Assembly (NCBI RefSeq): GCF_033807715.1
Contig: NC_084606.1
Span: 38,708,478 to 38,772,477 of the forward strand
Length of the DNA stretch: 64,000 nt
Origin: Cololabis saira
Lineage: Eukaryota > Chordata > Actinopteri > Beloniformes > Belonidae
Direction: 5' to 3'
The notes under the pieces are model-generated. The model did not search any database and was not told the origin of the DNA. It saw only the letters and a list, made by a program, of their open reading frames with translations. The position numbers and the translations under genes were made by a program. Positions 22,854 through 34,171 of the stretch are shown in pieces; the first letter of the stretch is position 1, and the number at the start of each line of letters is the position of its first letter.

Positions 22854-23223
22854 CAGTGGGGAAAAAAAGTATTTAGTCAGACACCAGTTGTGCAAGTTCT
22901 CCCACTTAAAATGAGAAGAGTCAGAAATTTTCATCACAGGTGAGAGACTATGAGAGACAAGATGAAAAAAAAAAATCCAGAAAATCACATTGATTTTTAA
23001 ATGATTTATTTGCAAATTATAGTGGAAAATAAGTATTTGGTCAATAACAAAAGTTCATCTCAGTACTTTGTTGTATACATTTTGTTGGCGATGACAGAGG
23101 TGAAACGTTTTCTGTAAGTCTTCACAAGGTTTTCCTCACTGTTGCTGGTATTTTGGTCCATTCCTCCGTGATCTCCTCTAGATCAGTGATGTTTTGGGGC
23201 TGTCGCTGGGAAACACAGACTTT
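22854..23223 (-). mobile_element. Tc1-like transposon, terminal part
   Basis: Starts with TA then CAGTGGGGAAAAAAAGTATT, a Tc1-type inverted end. TGTAAGTCTTCACAAGGTTT and GTTTTGGGGCTGTCGCTGGG are recognisable transposase-gene and flanking segments of a common fish Tc1. It is interrupted at 23224 by another element and resumes at 24296-24329 (TTTCTATGGGGTTGAGATCT) before meeting the zinc-finger exon. Confidence 0.75.
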
Positions 23224-24295
23224 GGGCCGATCCCAATACACCCCCTACTTTCTTTCACTAGCCTTACTTTCTATCACTACCCCTAAAAAAGAAGCCACAG
23301 ATTTTAGGGCACTTGAAATCTTCCCAGGGGCCTGTCCCAATACTCCCTCTACTCCTACTTTCAGCACCACCCCTAAAATCAGAAAGCTGAGAGCCAAAAG
23401 CTGTTTTAATTTCTGCTGTAGCGCTGTTAATATGCCACTTTATTAAGTTTTAATATTTTTTCAGGTGTAAAAGTAACCGTTAAGATCCCCAACATGGGCT
23501 CAGTTTATCCAAATAACGCCTGTTAAGAAATTTGCTCTGATGTTTTCGGGATGAGAAGAGCCGCCGGCTCGGAGCAGCAGCAGCTCACGGCCGGGTCAAC
23601 CTGCGCCGTCGTCCCGGGGTAGAAACCTGCAGCTCTGTGGAGAATTACCGCTGGCTGAAATAAATCATTTAGGAAGATAAATGTTGGTTGAATAGATGAA
23701 ATCTAACAGTTGTAGCTACGCCTGTTAAGAAATTTGCTCCGAAATTTTCGAGATTTCTGCCTGCCGGCTCTGGAGCTGATTTATGGTTCGGCGTTAAATC
23801 GTCACAGAGCCTACGGCGTAGGGTACGGGCGCGTTGGTTTAACGCAGAACCATAAATCAGCCTTTATTCTGGCGTGATCTTCGCAACAACGGGCAAACGA
23901 GTGATTATATACATTCACTGAGTGAATATTATGAAAGTAAAATATATATTTCTCGCTAGAAATGTAATCAAAACGCATTTTTATGCAGAAACTAACTCAA
24001 AATATTGATTTTATTCACTAAAAAAAATAAGAAATGTCCGCCATGTTTTTTTTTTTTTGGATTCAGTCCGCAAATGACGACGAAAAGCATTCTGGGAATT
24101 TTTTTTGTCACTAGATCAACTAGTGAGGATCGGAAATCCCTACATCCGTAGGGAAAGATTCATAGCCACTACCCTCGTTTTCTCCACTACCCCTAGGTGG
24201 AAAGAGGAATTGGGACACAACTACCCTCACGGGAACGCGCAAAATTTAGAGGTAGGGATGAAAACGAGGGGTAGGGGGGGGATTGGGACTGGGCC
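23224..24295. mobile_element. DNA transposon inside the Tc1 remnant (GGGCCGATCCCAAT ends)
   Basis: Inverted ends: GGGCCGATCCCAATACACCC at left and GGATTGGGACTGGGCC at right, flanked by TTT on both sides (23221-23223 and 24296-24298). The 3-bp duplication suggests PIF/Harbinger, but this is only a hint. A second left-type end, GGGCCTGTCCCAATACTCCC, starts at 23330, so two related copies may be fused. It contains palindromic element b (23775-23862). No transposase frame. Confidence 0.65.
23775..23862. mobile_element. Palindromic GC-rich miniature element b (short)
   Basis: GCTGATTTATGGTTCGGCGT at left and ACGCAGAACCATAAATCAGC at right, with GAGCCTACGGCGTAGGGT between: an 88-bp near-perfect hairpin of the same family as 16090-16528. 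Confidence 0.78.
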
Positions 24296-24370
24296 TTTCT
24301 ATGGGGTTGAGATCTGGAGACTGGCTAGATAACCCGTTTGACGAAAAGCTCTTCCACAATGATTACAGTT

Positions 24371-25495
24371 CTATGGCTTTTCCCTCGTGTGAATACGTTT
24401 GTGTTTCTTTAGATCACCTGATAAGGTGAAAGTTCGCTTGCACTGATCACACCAATATGGTCTCTCTCCTGTGTGAATACGTCTGTGTTTGTTTAGATTA
24501 CCTGAGAAGGAAAAAGATTTACCACACACATCACACACATATGGTTTCTCTCCAGTGTGTACACGGTGGTGGCGTTTTAGATCACCCGGTTGGGCGAACG
24601 CTGCTGCACACTGATCACACCTGTACGGTTTCTCTCCAGTGTGGATACGCTGGTGCACCCGTAGTTGGCTACCTTGTGTGAAAGTTGCTCTGCACTGGAG
24701 ACAACTGTGCGGTTTCTCGCCACTGTGAATACGTTTATGCATCTTTAAATTGCCCGGTTGGGTGAAAGCCGCCCCGCATTGATCGCAGGTGAATGGTTTC
24801 TCACCGGTGTGAGTACGTTCATGATTCTTTAGATGACTTGCTCTGATGAAAGCTGCCCCACACTGATCACAGGTAAACTGCCTCTCTCCAGTGTGAATAA
24901 GTTGGTGCCGCTTGAGATCGCCTGGTAAGGCGAACGCTCCCCCACACTGATCACAGTTATATGGTTTCTCCCCAGTGTGACTTCTTTTGTGTTGTTTTAA
25001 ATTCCCTGATGAGGCAAAAGCTTTCCCACAAACGTCACACCTGAATGGTCTACGTCCAGTATGAATATGTAGGTGTATTTGTAAACTACCTGATGTGGTA
25101 AAAGCTGTTCCGCACTGATCACACCTGTACGGTTTTTCTCCAGTGTGAGTACGTCTGTGTGTCGTCAAGTGGTGCCTTTGGGTGAAAGACGCGCCGCATT
25201 GATCACAGCTGTAGGGCTTTTCTCCAGTGTGAACACGCTGGTGAATTTTTAAATCACATGATTGGATAAAAGTTGCATCACATTCATCACAGCTATATGG
25301 TTTCTCTCCAGTGTGAATACGTAGGTGCATCTTTAGATGACATCGTTGGCCAAAGGTCGCCCCGCACTGATCACATTTGTATGATTTTCCTTCTTGGTGA
25401 ACCCTCTGGTGCTTCGTTAGATTTGATGAGCATCTAAACACTTTTTTGCAGAGCTGACAATGGTGGCGTTTCAGTTTTTCCTGGCTTCCATTTTT
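24371..25495 (-). CDS. C2H2 zinc-finger protein, final exon, 13 fingers
   Basis: DNA-binding, probably nuclear, transcription-factor type. The exon begins after a TTTTTACAG acceptor (AG at 25497-25496 on the minus strand) and reads [16 protein letters not shown] onwards; the in-frame ATG at 25507 lies in the intron side. It holds 13 tandem C2H2 fingers joined by TGEKP-type linkers (TGEKPY, TGERQF, TGRRPF). No KRAB, SCAN or BTB domain is seen; 5' exons must lie to the right but were not identified. It ends ...RIHTREKP then TAG (24373-24371). Downstream of the TAG the frame continues as NCNHCGRAFRQTGYLASLQ, the start of a 14th finger that breaks where the Tc1 remnant begins. The gene has therefore lost its C-terminus but may still be functional. 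Confidence 0.92.
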   Translation of the reverse strand, partial: KNGSQEKLKRHHCQLCKKVFRCSSNLTKHQRVHQEGKSYKCDQCGATFGQRCHLKMHLRIHTGEKPYSCDECDATFIQSCDLKIHQRVHTGEKPYSCDQCGASFTQRHHLTTHRRTHTGEKPYRCDQCGTAFTTSGSLQIHLHIHTGRRPFRCDVCGKAFASSGNLKQHKRSHTGEKPYNCDQCGGAFALPGDLKRHQLIHTGERQFTCDQCGAAFIRASHLKNHERTHTGEKPFTCDQCGAAFTQPGNLKMHKRIHSGEKPHSCLQCRATFTQGSQLRVHQRIHTGEKPYRCDQCAAAFAQPGDLKRHHRVHTGEKPYVCDVCGKSFSFSGNLNKHRRIHTGERPYWCDQCKRTFTLSGDLKKHKRIHTREKP

Positions 25496-25507
25496 CTGTA
25501 AAAACAT

Positions 25508-26040
25508 AAGGAGAAGAGAATTAGTTTCTTGTGGGTGGATAGGCTTGTTCTGATATCTCCAGTGCCCTGAGGACCTTTAAGATGTGACTTGCTGAAATAG
25601 ATAAAAAGATAAGAAAGATATCCATAACAGAGATGCCAGAATCTATTTATCGATTCCTCAACTACAACTGCTCTAAAAGAAACATTCCATCAAATATTTA
25701 GGATTGGAGTGCTCGGCTGGGTCCTGGTCCATCGTCGTGGGTTTCCTGGCTGCTTCCTCCCGTGGTCCAGGGCTTTCCACAAGCGCCGGCCGCATAGCCG
25801 ACTACACAATTAAGTCCAGCTGGCTACTTTAATGACCATTATTTTTATAGCCTATCGTCTATAAATATTATTTTTCGGTTTTAATAAAATTCAATGTTTT
25901 CCTCACAGACTGACAATAATGTCAAACTGAACCGCACTCATTTAAGTTGTGATTCGCTCTGCTTGTACCAATAATAACCACAAATTACTCTGATCACCGC
26001 CGACTTCATTGAGAGAAACTCCGCGGCCCCGACATGGGGG
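25508..26040. other. Probable intron or upstream DNA of the zinc-finger gene
   Basis: No further finger or KRAB-like exon recognised. Confidence 0.4.

Positions 26041-26129
<89 letters not shown>
26041..26129. repeat. GT dinucleotide array
   Basis: Uninterrupted (GT)n of about 88 bp after a G-run. Confidence 0.97.
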
Positions 26130-26130
<1 letters not shown>

Positions 26131-27623
26131 ATGCGCTTAGCGGAGTGAATGTGTAATACTCAGGCTATCCACTGCAAAATTTCATCAGTTTAAATCAGTT
26201 CGTATTAAAAAGAGAGACGCCAAAAGAAAGCCTAACCGCATCGCATCGTTTAGCCCAAAACGTTCTACCGGTAATCCAGTCTTCTCTTCAAGCATTCAAT
26301 TAGCACCACCTGCGACACGTGAGAGTGTATTTTCATACACTTCATTACACTAATGAATAAAAGAAGCTGCAATATATTGCATATATATAATATATTGTAA
26401 TAATAATGATATGATAATAATATATAGAGTAGATATTGATGGTGATAATAATAATAACAGTGCAAATGTCTGAGAAATTAATATAGCCTGCCTATTACCA
26501 GGCACACTTAGGCTAATTCAGTGTTTCCTACAATTGTACAGGCTTGGCAGGGCGCCAGGCCAATGAGAGCCCCCGCCGGGCCAGAAAAGAAAAAGAAATA
26601 TGCCAAAAATAAGCGACATATCTATCCATTCATTCAGAAATCAATAATCATTTCCATTTGGGAGCCTTTGTGCGGCGCTGAATATGCAATGGTTTTGCGT
26701 TGTGCTTCTCATTGAAATGACTGGAGGCAACACGTTGCGGCAGTGAGTAAGTCCCTTTAGGCTAATACTGTGAGAAATAACCTCTCATAATAGCGGTACT
26801 ACAGTTAATAAATGTAATAAATGCTCCTACTGCTGTTTCTGGTGGAGCAATAAGTTTGCCTGCTGGCTACTGAGTCCCGTAAGTGGCGAGTGAGTTTTAA
26901 CTCCTTAATTACTAACCAAGAATGTGACACCGTCAGAGTCACGCACAGTACACAAACTGTGATGTTAGAGAGCCACCTGTTGGTCAATTTAAGCAACAGC
27001 ATGGCCAGCTGCTTGACAGTGGCTCAACTCATATTAGTTCACTGTTGTTGTTGTTGTTAATAATGTCATTGCAATTTAATCTATGCAATTGTGAAAAAAA
27101 AAAATGGCAAAATAAATGAAAAAAAATGAACAACCGCATTCCGTAGGCTATTCGGTACTCAGTATTCAGCAAAGTCTTCGGCTTCAGTTTCGGCCTCCAA
27201 TTTTCATTTCAGTGCATCCCTAGTTTTTTCGGTGGGTACCACTGGTAGCATTCTGGACTTTTGTTTAATAATGTTGAACTTGACTCCTCAGTTGTCTATA
27301 TTTTTTGTTTTGTTTTTGTTTTTATTTTATGTTGAAGGGAGAAAAAATAAATGTGTCCTGAAGATGCCCTGGATTCCCAAAACACAGCTTTAGTCTTTAG
27401 CCAGCCACGCACCTGCTGTTTATCATAACAAATGCTTGTTTTTCTGTGAGAAAGAGTCTGGTTCGCATGGGATTTTGGGTCCCGTGTGAGCCGAAACTTA
27501 TTTTGAGAGCTTGCTGACGGGGGGGCGAATAGGCCCCCCCGTCCCCCTCCGCAAGGTGCTGAGGGAAAGGTATAAAGACGCGATAGCCGGAAGTTCGGAT
27601 TTTAGAGTCTGCCGTGGGTCAGT
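26130..27623. other. Intergenic DNA with hAT-type ends
   Basis: CAGTGTTTCCTACAATTGTA at 26519 and TTTCAGTGCATCCCTAG at 27206-27222 look like ends of two hAT families; partners were not found. A TATA-like GGTATAAAG lies at 27567. A GTT trinucleotide run is at 27042-27057. Confidence 0.4.
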
Positions 27624-27629
27624 GCAGGA

Positions 27630-30206
27630 TATGAGGTGCCGTGAGGGACATAATTCTGAATTACTGTTCATAAACACATATGAAATCCAAAACCTTTTAT
27701 ACACACAGGTGAAATGCTCTTACACATACAACTGGAAATGTTTATAAACACATATGAAATCCAACTCTTTTACACACTATACTGAAAACTTCTCACACTC
27801 ACTTGTGAAATCTCTCATACACACAGGTGAAATGCTCTTATACATACAACTGGAAATGTATCCACTCACATATACAACTGAAATGTGCTCACAGATACTA
27901 CTGAAACGCTTTTACACAAACTAATGAAATCTACTCAAAAATCTTCTCACACACAGTGGTGAAATCTTCTCACAAACACAACTGAAAATCTTCTCACAAA
28001 TACAACTGAAAATCTTCTCACAAACACAACTGAAAATCTTCTCACACACAGTGGTGAAATCTTCTCATAGACCCAACTGAAAATTTCAGTAGAAACGGAA
28101 GTCATTTCAGTAGAAACGGACGTCATTTCAGTAGAAACGGAAGTGGGTTGTTTAGCACGATTTTTTATTTTTTTTTCCTGGCAGTTATTTTGACTGATTG
28201 ATATAGCAATATCTTCTCAGCAGCATACAACAACTCTGACTGAAGAAAGAACTTTACTCGATAATATTAGCTTCAGCAGAGACTGCTGGATGAGCCTCAC
28301 GTCACTTTTCCCATCACAGTGTTCTGTTTGATGCTACCCGTCGAGAAATGCTACTTTGTGGTTCTGCGCCATGATTGATTCACATGAGCAACATTAAGTC
28401 TAATAAAGTTCCTAAATGTCGGTTTCCATTATTTTTATATTAATTGCCCAGCCATAGTGCTTTTATTGTATTATTAATTTAAATGAATGTATATCTTTAA
28501 TTTGTTTGTGCGAGTGCGAGTCCTGCAGTAGGTGGGCACATTTTGAATGTATCCACTATGACAAAGTCCCACATTATAAGTGCCAGAAAAGTGGCTAACT
28601 ACTCTGTTTGGCATTTTGTTGTTGTTTGTGTTCGTTAACTTTTATTTATTATTGTTATTGTTATTATGTTATTAAATGTAATTTTCTGAACTTAGCACTC
28701 TTCTTTTGAAACGACAAATTGAGACAATTTGTTTGTTTGTGTGCCTTTACTTTTATTTCTTATTATTTTATACTTATTATCAATCCAAAAATAGTGATCA
28801 CAAAATTGATAAATTGGGGGGTATAAGTATGCTGACATTCATCCTGCAGTGGCAGTGAGGTGATTAGTATCTTACCTGAATGCATTAAGTGACGGGAGCA
28901 TTATTTGATAGGATGTTACTGGACTATCAAATTATGCTACCATTAAATAGATTTAACATGGATGATATGGGATGTTGAGTATTTGATCCTTCAAAATACA
29001 CTACCCATGACATGAATTGCATTACACTTTGTGAACATTATATGATAAATGGAAAAATAAAAAATTATGTTATCGCTTTATTTGATATTCATTCCGTTAT
29101 TGGCCTTTATTTAACCAGGCAGGTCATTAAGAACACATTTTTATTTACAATGACGGCCTGGCAAGAGACAAGGACCACTTGGGGAAAAAGGACGTGGGCT
29201 AGGGAGTAAAACAGTAAAATTGTAGCTCTACAAAGGTAGAAAACCATTAGGTAGCATTTTTTGATATGGTAGCAAGAATCGATAGACAGACGCTATCGGT
29301 TTATGCGGTGGTAGCATTTTTCGACGAAGCAGCAGAAATCGACAGAACAGCGGCAGCGGCAGCTTTCTGCCAGTATATATCCATGTGCGAAAGCACTTTT
29401 GGGTTTGATAACGTGGTGTGCATCCTCTCAAAACTGTAGTTGTTGCCGTTGCGGGATGCTATGACGCGGCTGCCGTGATGGGAAAAGTGATGTGCGGCTC
29501 ATCCAGCACACCTGCACCGATCTGCACTCGCAGTCACCAGGGGGGCGGGGCTGTAGCCCTGCAGTTGTAACACCTAACAGGGTCCTTATAGTCTCTGCTG
29601 AAGCTAATATATTATTCAGTAAAGCTGTTGCTTCAGTCAGAGTTGTTGTATGCTGCTGAGAAGATATTGCTATATCAATCAGTCAAAATAACTGCCAGAA
29701 AAAAAAAAAAAAATCGCGCTAAACAACTCACTTCCGTTTCTACTGAAATGACGTCCGTTTCTACTGAAATTACTTCCGTTTCTACTGAAATGACTTCCGT
29801 TTCTACTGAAATTTTCAGTTGTGTCTGTGAGAAGATTTCACCACTGTGTGTGAGAAGATTTTCAGTTGTGTTTGTGAGAAGATTTTCAGTTGTGTTTATG
29901 AACATTTCCAGTTGTATGTATAAGAGCATTTCACCTGTGTGTCTGAGAGATTTCACAAGTGAGTGTGAGAAGTTTTCAGTATAGTGTGTAAAAGGTTTTG
30001 GATTTCATATGTGTTTATGAACATTTCCAGTTGTATGTGTAAGAGCATTTCACCTGTGTGTATAAAAGGTTTTGGATTTCATATGTGTTTATGAACATTT
30101 CCAGTTGTATGTGTAAGAGCATTTCACCTGTGTGTATAAAAGGTTTTGGATTTCATATGTGTTTATGAACAGTAATTCAGAATTATGTCCCTCACGGCAC
30201 CTCATA
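27630..30206. mobile_element. Foldback element with about 0.7-kb inverted arms
   Basis: Left arm 27630-28318 and right arm 29475-30206 are inverted copies. The outer ends read TATGAGGTGCCGTGAGGGAC and its complement. GCAGGA lies outside each end (27624-27629 and 30207-30212) as a likely 6-bp target duplication. Arms contain nested tandem motifs: TTCAGTAGAAACGGAAGTCA (21-bp period, about 28083-28145 and 29735-29810) and CTTCTCACAAACACAACTGA-type units. The 1.16-kb loop has no open gene. It is a non-autonomous foldback-type transposon; the superfamily is not assigned. Confidence 0.82.
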
Positions 30207-30329
30207 GCAGGACGCCCGGCGCGGTTTTTTCCTTGGCTTACTCTATCCGGACTGTCCCCGGCTCTCCAGTCCCGTGTCGAGGTAAGATAGGCCTTAAAAA
30301 ACCCTTTGTAGTTGTGTGTGAGGAATATT

Positions 30330-30512
30330 GCTCAGCCATTTGCGGGGGATAACTTGACACTTTATCCTAGCAAACGAGTAATTTTGTGTGCTCTGCCATT
30401 TGCGGGGGATGACTTGACCCGTTATCCTAGCAAACGAGTAATTTTGTGTGCTCTGCCATTTGCGGGGGATAACTTGGCAAATTATCCTAGCAAACTGGTA
30501 GTTTTGTGGATG
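30330..30512. repeat. 60-bp tandem repeat, three units
   Basis: Each unit contains GCCATTTGCGGGGGATAACT and TTATCCTAGCAAACGAGTAA, with an exact 60-bp period. The period is a multiple of three, so an open frame passes through with a 20-residue repeat, but there is no other sign of coding. AATAAA lies just downstream (30540). Confidence 0.9.
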
Positions 30513-30545
30513 TCTTCTATGTAAATGCTTGCTTTTTGCTAATAA

Positions 30546-31045
30546 ATGTATTCATATCTTATAGCAAAAGCGAGGTGTGTGTGTCTGATTCATTTTTGCA
30601 TGCCGACCCCTCTAGAACCTAAGTGAGATTTCTCCCAAAACATATGTTTTTACTATTTCAATAAATGAAAATAAATATATGTTATTATTATTTTATTCAA
30701 TGATCGTGGCTACGGCTTGACCACCCACAACACCCCCCCGGCTAGATACTTATTTAATATTGGCTGGCTAGTCTGTGCCTTAGTGGAACGCCCTGACATT
30801 AGGCACCAGTGCTCTTAATGTTTTATCCATCTATGACTACAGAGCTAAAATTGAAAACTACCCAGCAGTCGTCATAATTAACAGAAACCCAGCCCTCCAC
30901 AGGGCTAACGTTGTTATCAAGGTACCGTAACGTTAATCTCATTGATTAACGCTACATTAACTTAATTTTATCTCGTCTGGGGTGACGGTCCTCCCTCTGG
31001 GAATAACAGGGTGTTGGTGGAGAAGCTGCAGCGTTGTGTATCCGC
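30546..31045. other. Intergenic DNA with no recognised feature
   Basis: Nothing supportable between the 60-bp repeat and the hAT element. Confidence 0.35.
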
Positions 31046-32145
31046 TAGGGGTGTAACGGTACATGTTTTTGTATTGAACCGTTCGGTATAGCGTGTTCGG
31101 TTCGGAACGGAGGCGTACCGAACGAGTTTCCACACGGACATATTAAGTAGAGGACCGCACGTTGTGGAGCAGAGCGCTGCTGCAGTTGCACACATGGGCA
31201 GTTGCGCTCACACCGAGAAACAACAAGCAACAGTTGTAGCCGACGTCATGGCTAATGCCGCTAGTATTGGCAATAACCTGTGCTTATTAATCACAAAACA
31301 CAGGTTAAACATCATGACCAAATCCGCTCCGTTTCCGCGTTAAATCGACGGTGTAGCCGACGGCGAAGGGTCGCGGTGCGGTGTGCGTCGCCGCGAACCC
31401 TACGCCGTCGGCTCTGTGTTGGTGTGACGCGGAACCATAAATCAGCCACCGGGAGCAAAGGCTTGCTGGGTTGATGTTGATCCATGGACCAAACTTGTTA
31501 AGGAGCATCAAACTCACTCTTATCTATGCGGAAATAACGCTAAAATATAAAGAAGGCGTCCCAAAGTGTGATCTATGGTGAAATAGGAAAATTAAGATGT
31601 GTACGCTATATGTGTAGGCTGTTCCCACTGTTCCCTCCACTTCTGCAGCGCAGCTTGAAACCCCGCCCGCCCCCGCCCTGCTGCAGGCACTGACGCTTTC
31701 AGTGTGAATGCACCAAGCGGCGAGATGCTGGCGTCGGGACGCCCGTGACGCTTTCAGTGTGAATGCAGGGTTATAAATGTTATTTAATCTGATCAACAAC
31801 TTTAAACTGTTCAGTGTTGCAACTGTTCAATTTTGCACATTTGATGTAGAAAAGATTTGTTTTTAAGATTTAAGATTTTGTTGTTTATAAGTCTGAGCCT
31901 TATAAATGTTATTTAATCTGAGCAACAACTTTAAACTGTTCAGTGTTGCATTTGTTCAATTTTGCACATCAGGGAGATATTTTTTTTGAAGTCTGAGCCA
32001 ATGTTATTTTGTGTGTGTGTAATAAACAACTAGCACGTTTATATTTTGCATTTTGTTTTCTTACTGTACCGAAAATGAACCGAACCGTGACCTCCAAACC
32101 GAGGTGCGTACCGAACCGAGATTTTTGTGTACCGTTACACCCCTA
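31046..32145. mobile_element. hAT-like non-autonomous element (TAGGGGTGTAACGGTAC ends)
   Basis: Inverted ends TAGGGGTGTAACGGTACA and TGTACCGTTACACCCCTA, with further mirrored GAACCGTTCGGT / ACCGAACCG blocks. Flanks GTATCCGC (31038-31045) and GTATCAGC (32146-32153) are an 8-bp duplication with one change, as expected for hAT. The interior holds palindromic element c (31326-31447) and a direct repeat of TTATAAATGTTATTTAATCT (about 31770 and 31900). No transposase. Confidence 0.83.
31326..31447. mobile_element. Palindromic GC-rich miniature element c, nested in hAT
   Basis: Right end GACGCGGAACCATAAATCAG; left end diverged (CGTTTCCGCGTTAAATCGAC). CTACGCCGTCGGC / GTAGCCGACGGCG in the centre are mirrored. 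Confidence 0.68.
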
Positions 32146-32450
32146 GTATCAGCTCTGTCTTACAGTGAAACATGCAACAGTGTTGCCTTGGTGTCCAGCT
32201 GGAAATGACCCACACTTTTGACATTTTCTGCCTTTTCTTTTAGTTAAAACCAAACATATCTGCCGCCTCTTTCTTCTTCCTTTACGTGCGTGGTGTCGGC
32301 GCGTTGTGCCGCATTAAACGTAGTCCGGGCGAAACACCTGCTTTGAGCTGCAAAATTAAACTATTCTACGATTTTATATATATAAAAAAAAAAATATATA
32401 TATATATATATTATAGAGAGAAATAATATTATATTATAATTATAAATATA
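32146..32450. other. AT-rich intergenic DNA
   Basis: Ends in a TA-rich tract next to the Tc1 palindrome; no gene seen. Confidence 0.4.
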
Positions 32451-32692
32451 CAGTGCCCAGCATAAATGAGTACACCCCCTTTGAAAAGTAACATTTTATA
32501 CAATATCTCATTGAAAACAAACAACATTTCCAAGATGTGCACAGGTTACGTTTAATACAGCATCTGTTGAACTTTTGACTTAAAACAAAGGTTAATAATA
32601 TAACTCAGATGCCATATTTTCCGTTTTTAGTCAAATTAGTGTGGTGCAAAAATGAGTACACCCCAAAAGAAAAACTACTAAATTTAGTACAT

Positions 32693-33235
32693 TTAGTACT
32701 TTGTATGGCCTCCATTATTTTTAATGACAGCTTCAAGTCTCATGGGCATGGAATGCACAAGTTGGCGACATTTGGCAACATCAATCTTTTTCCATTCTTC
32801 TACAATGACCTCTTTCAGAGATTGGATGTTGGATGGAGAGTGATGCTCAACCTGTCTCTTTAGAATTCCCCAAAGATGTTCAATTGGGTTCAGATCAGGT
32901 GACATACTTGGCCACGGAATCACTCTCACCATGTTCCTTTTCAGAAAGCCAGCAGTGGCTTTAGATGTGTGCTTAGGATCATTGTCGTGTTGGAAAAGGG
33001 CACGACGACCAAGGGCAAGAAGTGATGGAAGCATCTTAGTTTTCAGTATAGAGCAGTACATTTCTGAATTCATGATGCCATCAATGAAATGCAGCTCCCC
33101 AACACCAGCAGCACTCATGCAGCCCCACATAAGGACACTACCCCCTCCATGTTTCACTGTGGGCACCATGCACTTTTCTTTGTATTCCTCACCCTTGCGA
33201 CGCCAGACAGTGTTGAAGCCATCGGTTCCAAAAAG
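32693..33235 (-). pseudogene. Tc1 transposase C-terminal half, left arm
   Basis: Open from FGTDGFNTVWRRKGEEYKEK to ...NNGGHTKY and a stop at 32693. It keeps the second Asp (QHDNDPKHTSK) and the Glu (DLNPIEHLWG) of the DD34E triad. It lacks the first Asp motif and the whole N-terminal DNA-binding region, and its frame runs in from unrelated centre sequence, so it is catalytically dead. Confidence 0.85.
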
Positions 33236-33236
33236 T

Positions 33237-33860
33237 CTAGAGTTTGCCAGGGCACATGCCGACAAAGGTGAGCGCTACTGGGACTCTATACTGTGGAGTG
33301 ATGAGACCAAAATCAATCATTTTGGAACCGATGGCTTCAACACTGTCTGGCGTCGCAAGGGTGAGGAATACAAAGAAAAGTGCATGGTGCCCACAGTGAA
33401 ACATGGAGGGGGTAGTGTCCTTATGTGGGGCTGCATGAGTGCTGCTGGTGTTGGGGAGCTGCATTTCATTGATGGCATCATGAATTCAGAAATGTACTGC
33501 TCTATACTGAAAACTAAGATGCTTCCATCACTTCTTGCCCTTGGTCGTCGTGCCCTTTTCCAACACGACAATGATCCTAAGCACACATCTAAAGCCACTG
33601 CTGGCTTTCTGAAAAGGAACATGGTGAGAGTGATTCCGTGGCCAAGTATGTCACCTGATCTGAACCCAATTGAACATCTTTGGGGAATTCTAAAGAGACA
33701 GGTTGAGCATCACTCTCCATCCAACATCCAATCTCTGAAAGAGGTCCTTGTAGAAGAATGGAAAAAGATTGATGTTGCCAAATGTCGCCAACTTGTGCAT
33801 TCCATGCCCATGAGACTTGAAGCTGTCATTAAAAATAATGGAGGCCATACAAAGTACTAA
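33237..33860 (+). pseudogene. Tc1 transposase C-terminal part, right arm
   Basis: Reads LEFARAHADKGERYWDS, then LWSDETKINHFG (first catalytic Asp), QHDNDPKHTSK (second) and DLNPIEHLWG (Glu), ending GGHTKY-stop at 33860. The catalytic DDE core is complete and open, but the N-terminal helix-turn-helix region is absent. The apparent upstream start lies in the antisense of the left arm. Confidence 0.88.
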
Positions 33861-34099
33861 ATGTACTAAATTTAGTAGTTTTTCTTGTGGGGTGTACTCA
33901 TTTTTGCACCACACTAATTTGACTAAAAAAGGAAAATATGGCATCTGAGTTATATTATTAACCTTTGTTTTAAGTCAAAAGTTCAACAGATGCTGTATTA
34001 AACGTAACCTGTGCACATCTTGGAAATGTTGTTTGTTTTCAATGAGATATTGTATAAAATGTTACTTTTCAAAGGGGGTGTACTCATTTATGCTGGGCA

Positions 34100-34102
<3 letters not shown>

Positions 34103-34170
<68 letters not shown>
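34103..34170. repeat. TA dinucleotide array at the Tc1 target
   Basis: (TA)n directly right of the element, with a shorter TA-rich tract at its left; Tc1 elements insert at TA. Confidence 0.9.

Positions 34171-34171
<1 letters not shown>

Larger units (their letters stand above)
32451..34102. mobile_element. Palindromic Tc1-like transposon (two 783-bp arms)
   Basis: Both ends are CAGTGCCCAGCATAAATGAG (inverted) and TA flanks both sides. Left arm 32451-33233 and right arm 33320-34102 are inverted copies of exactly equal length, each carrying the 3' part of a Tc1 transposase gene. An 86-bp asymmetric centre (33234-33319) extends the right-arm gene only. Intact Tc1 elements have one gene between short ends, so this is an inverted duplication of the 3' half. 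Confidence 0.92.

Noticed and set aside
32931..33860. Full 309-residue Tc1 transposase ORF
   Set aside because: Its first 100 residues are the antisense of the left arm of the palindrome; only 33237-33860 is true transposase sequence.
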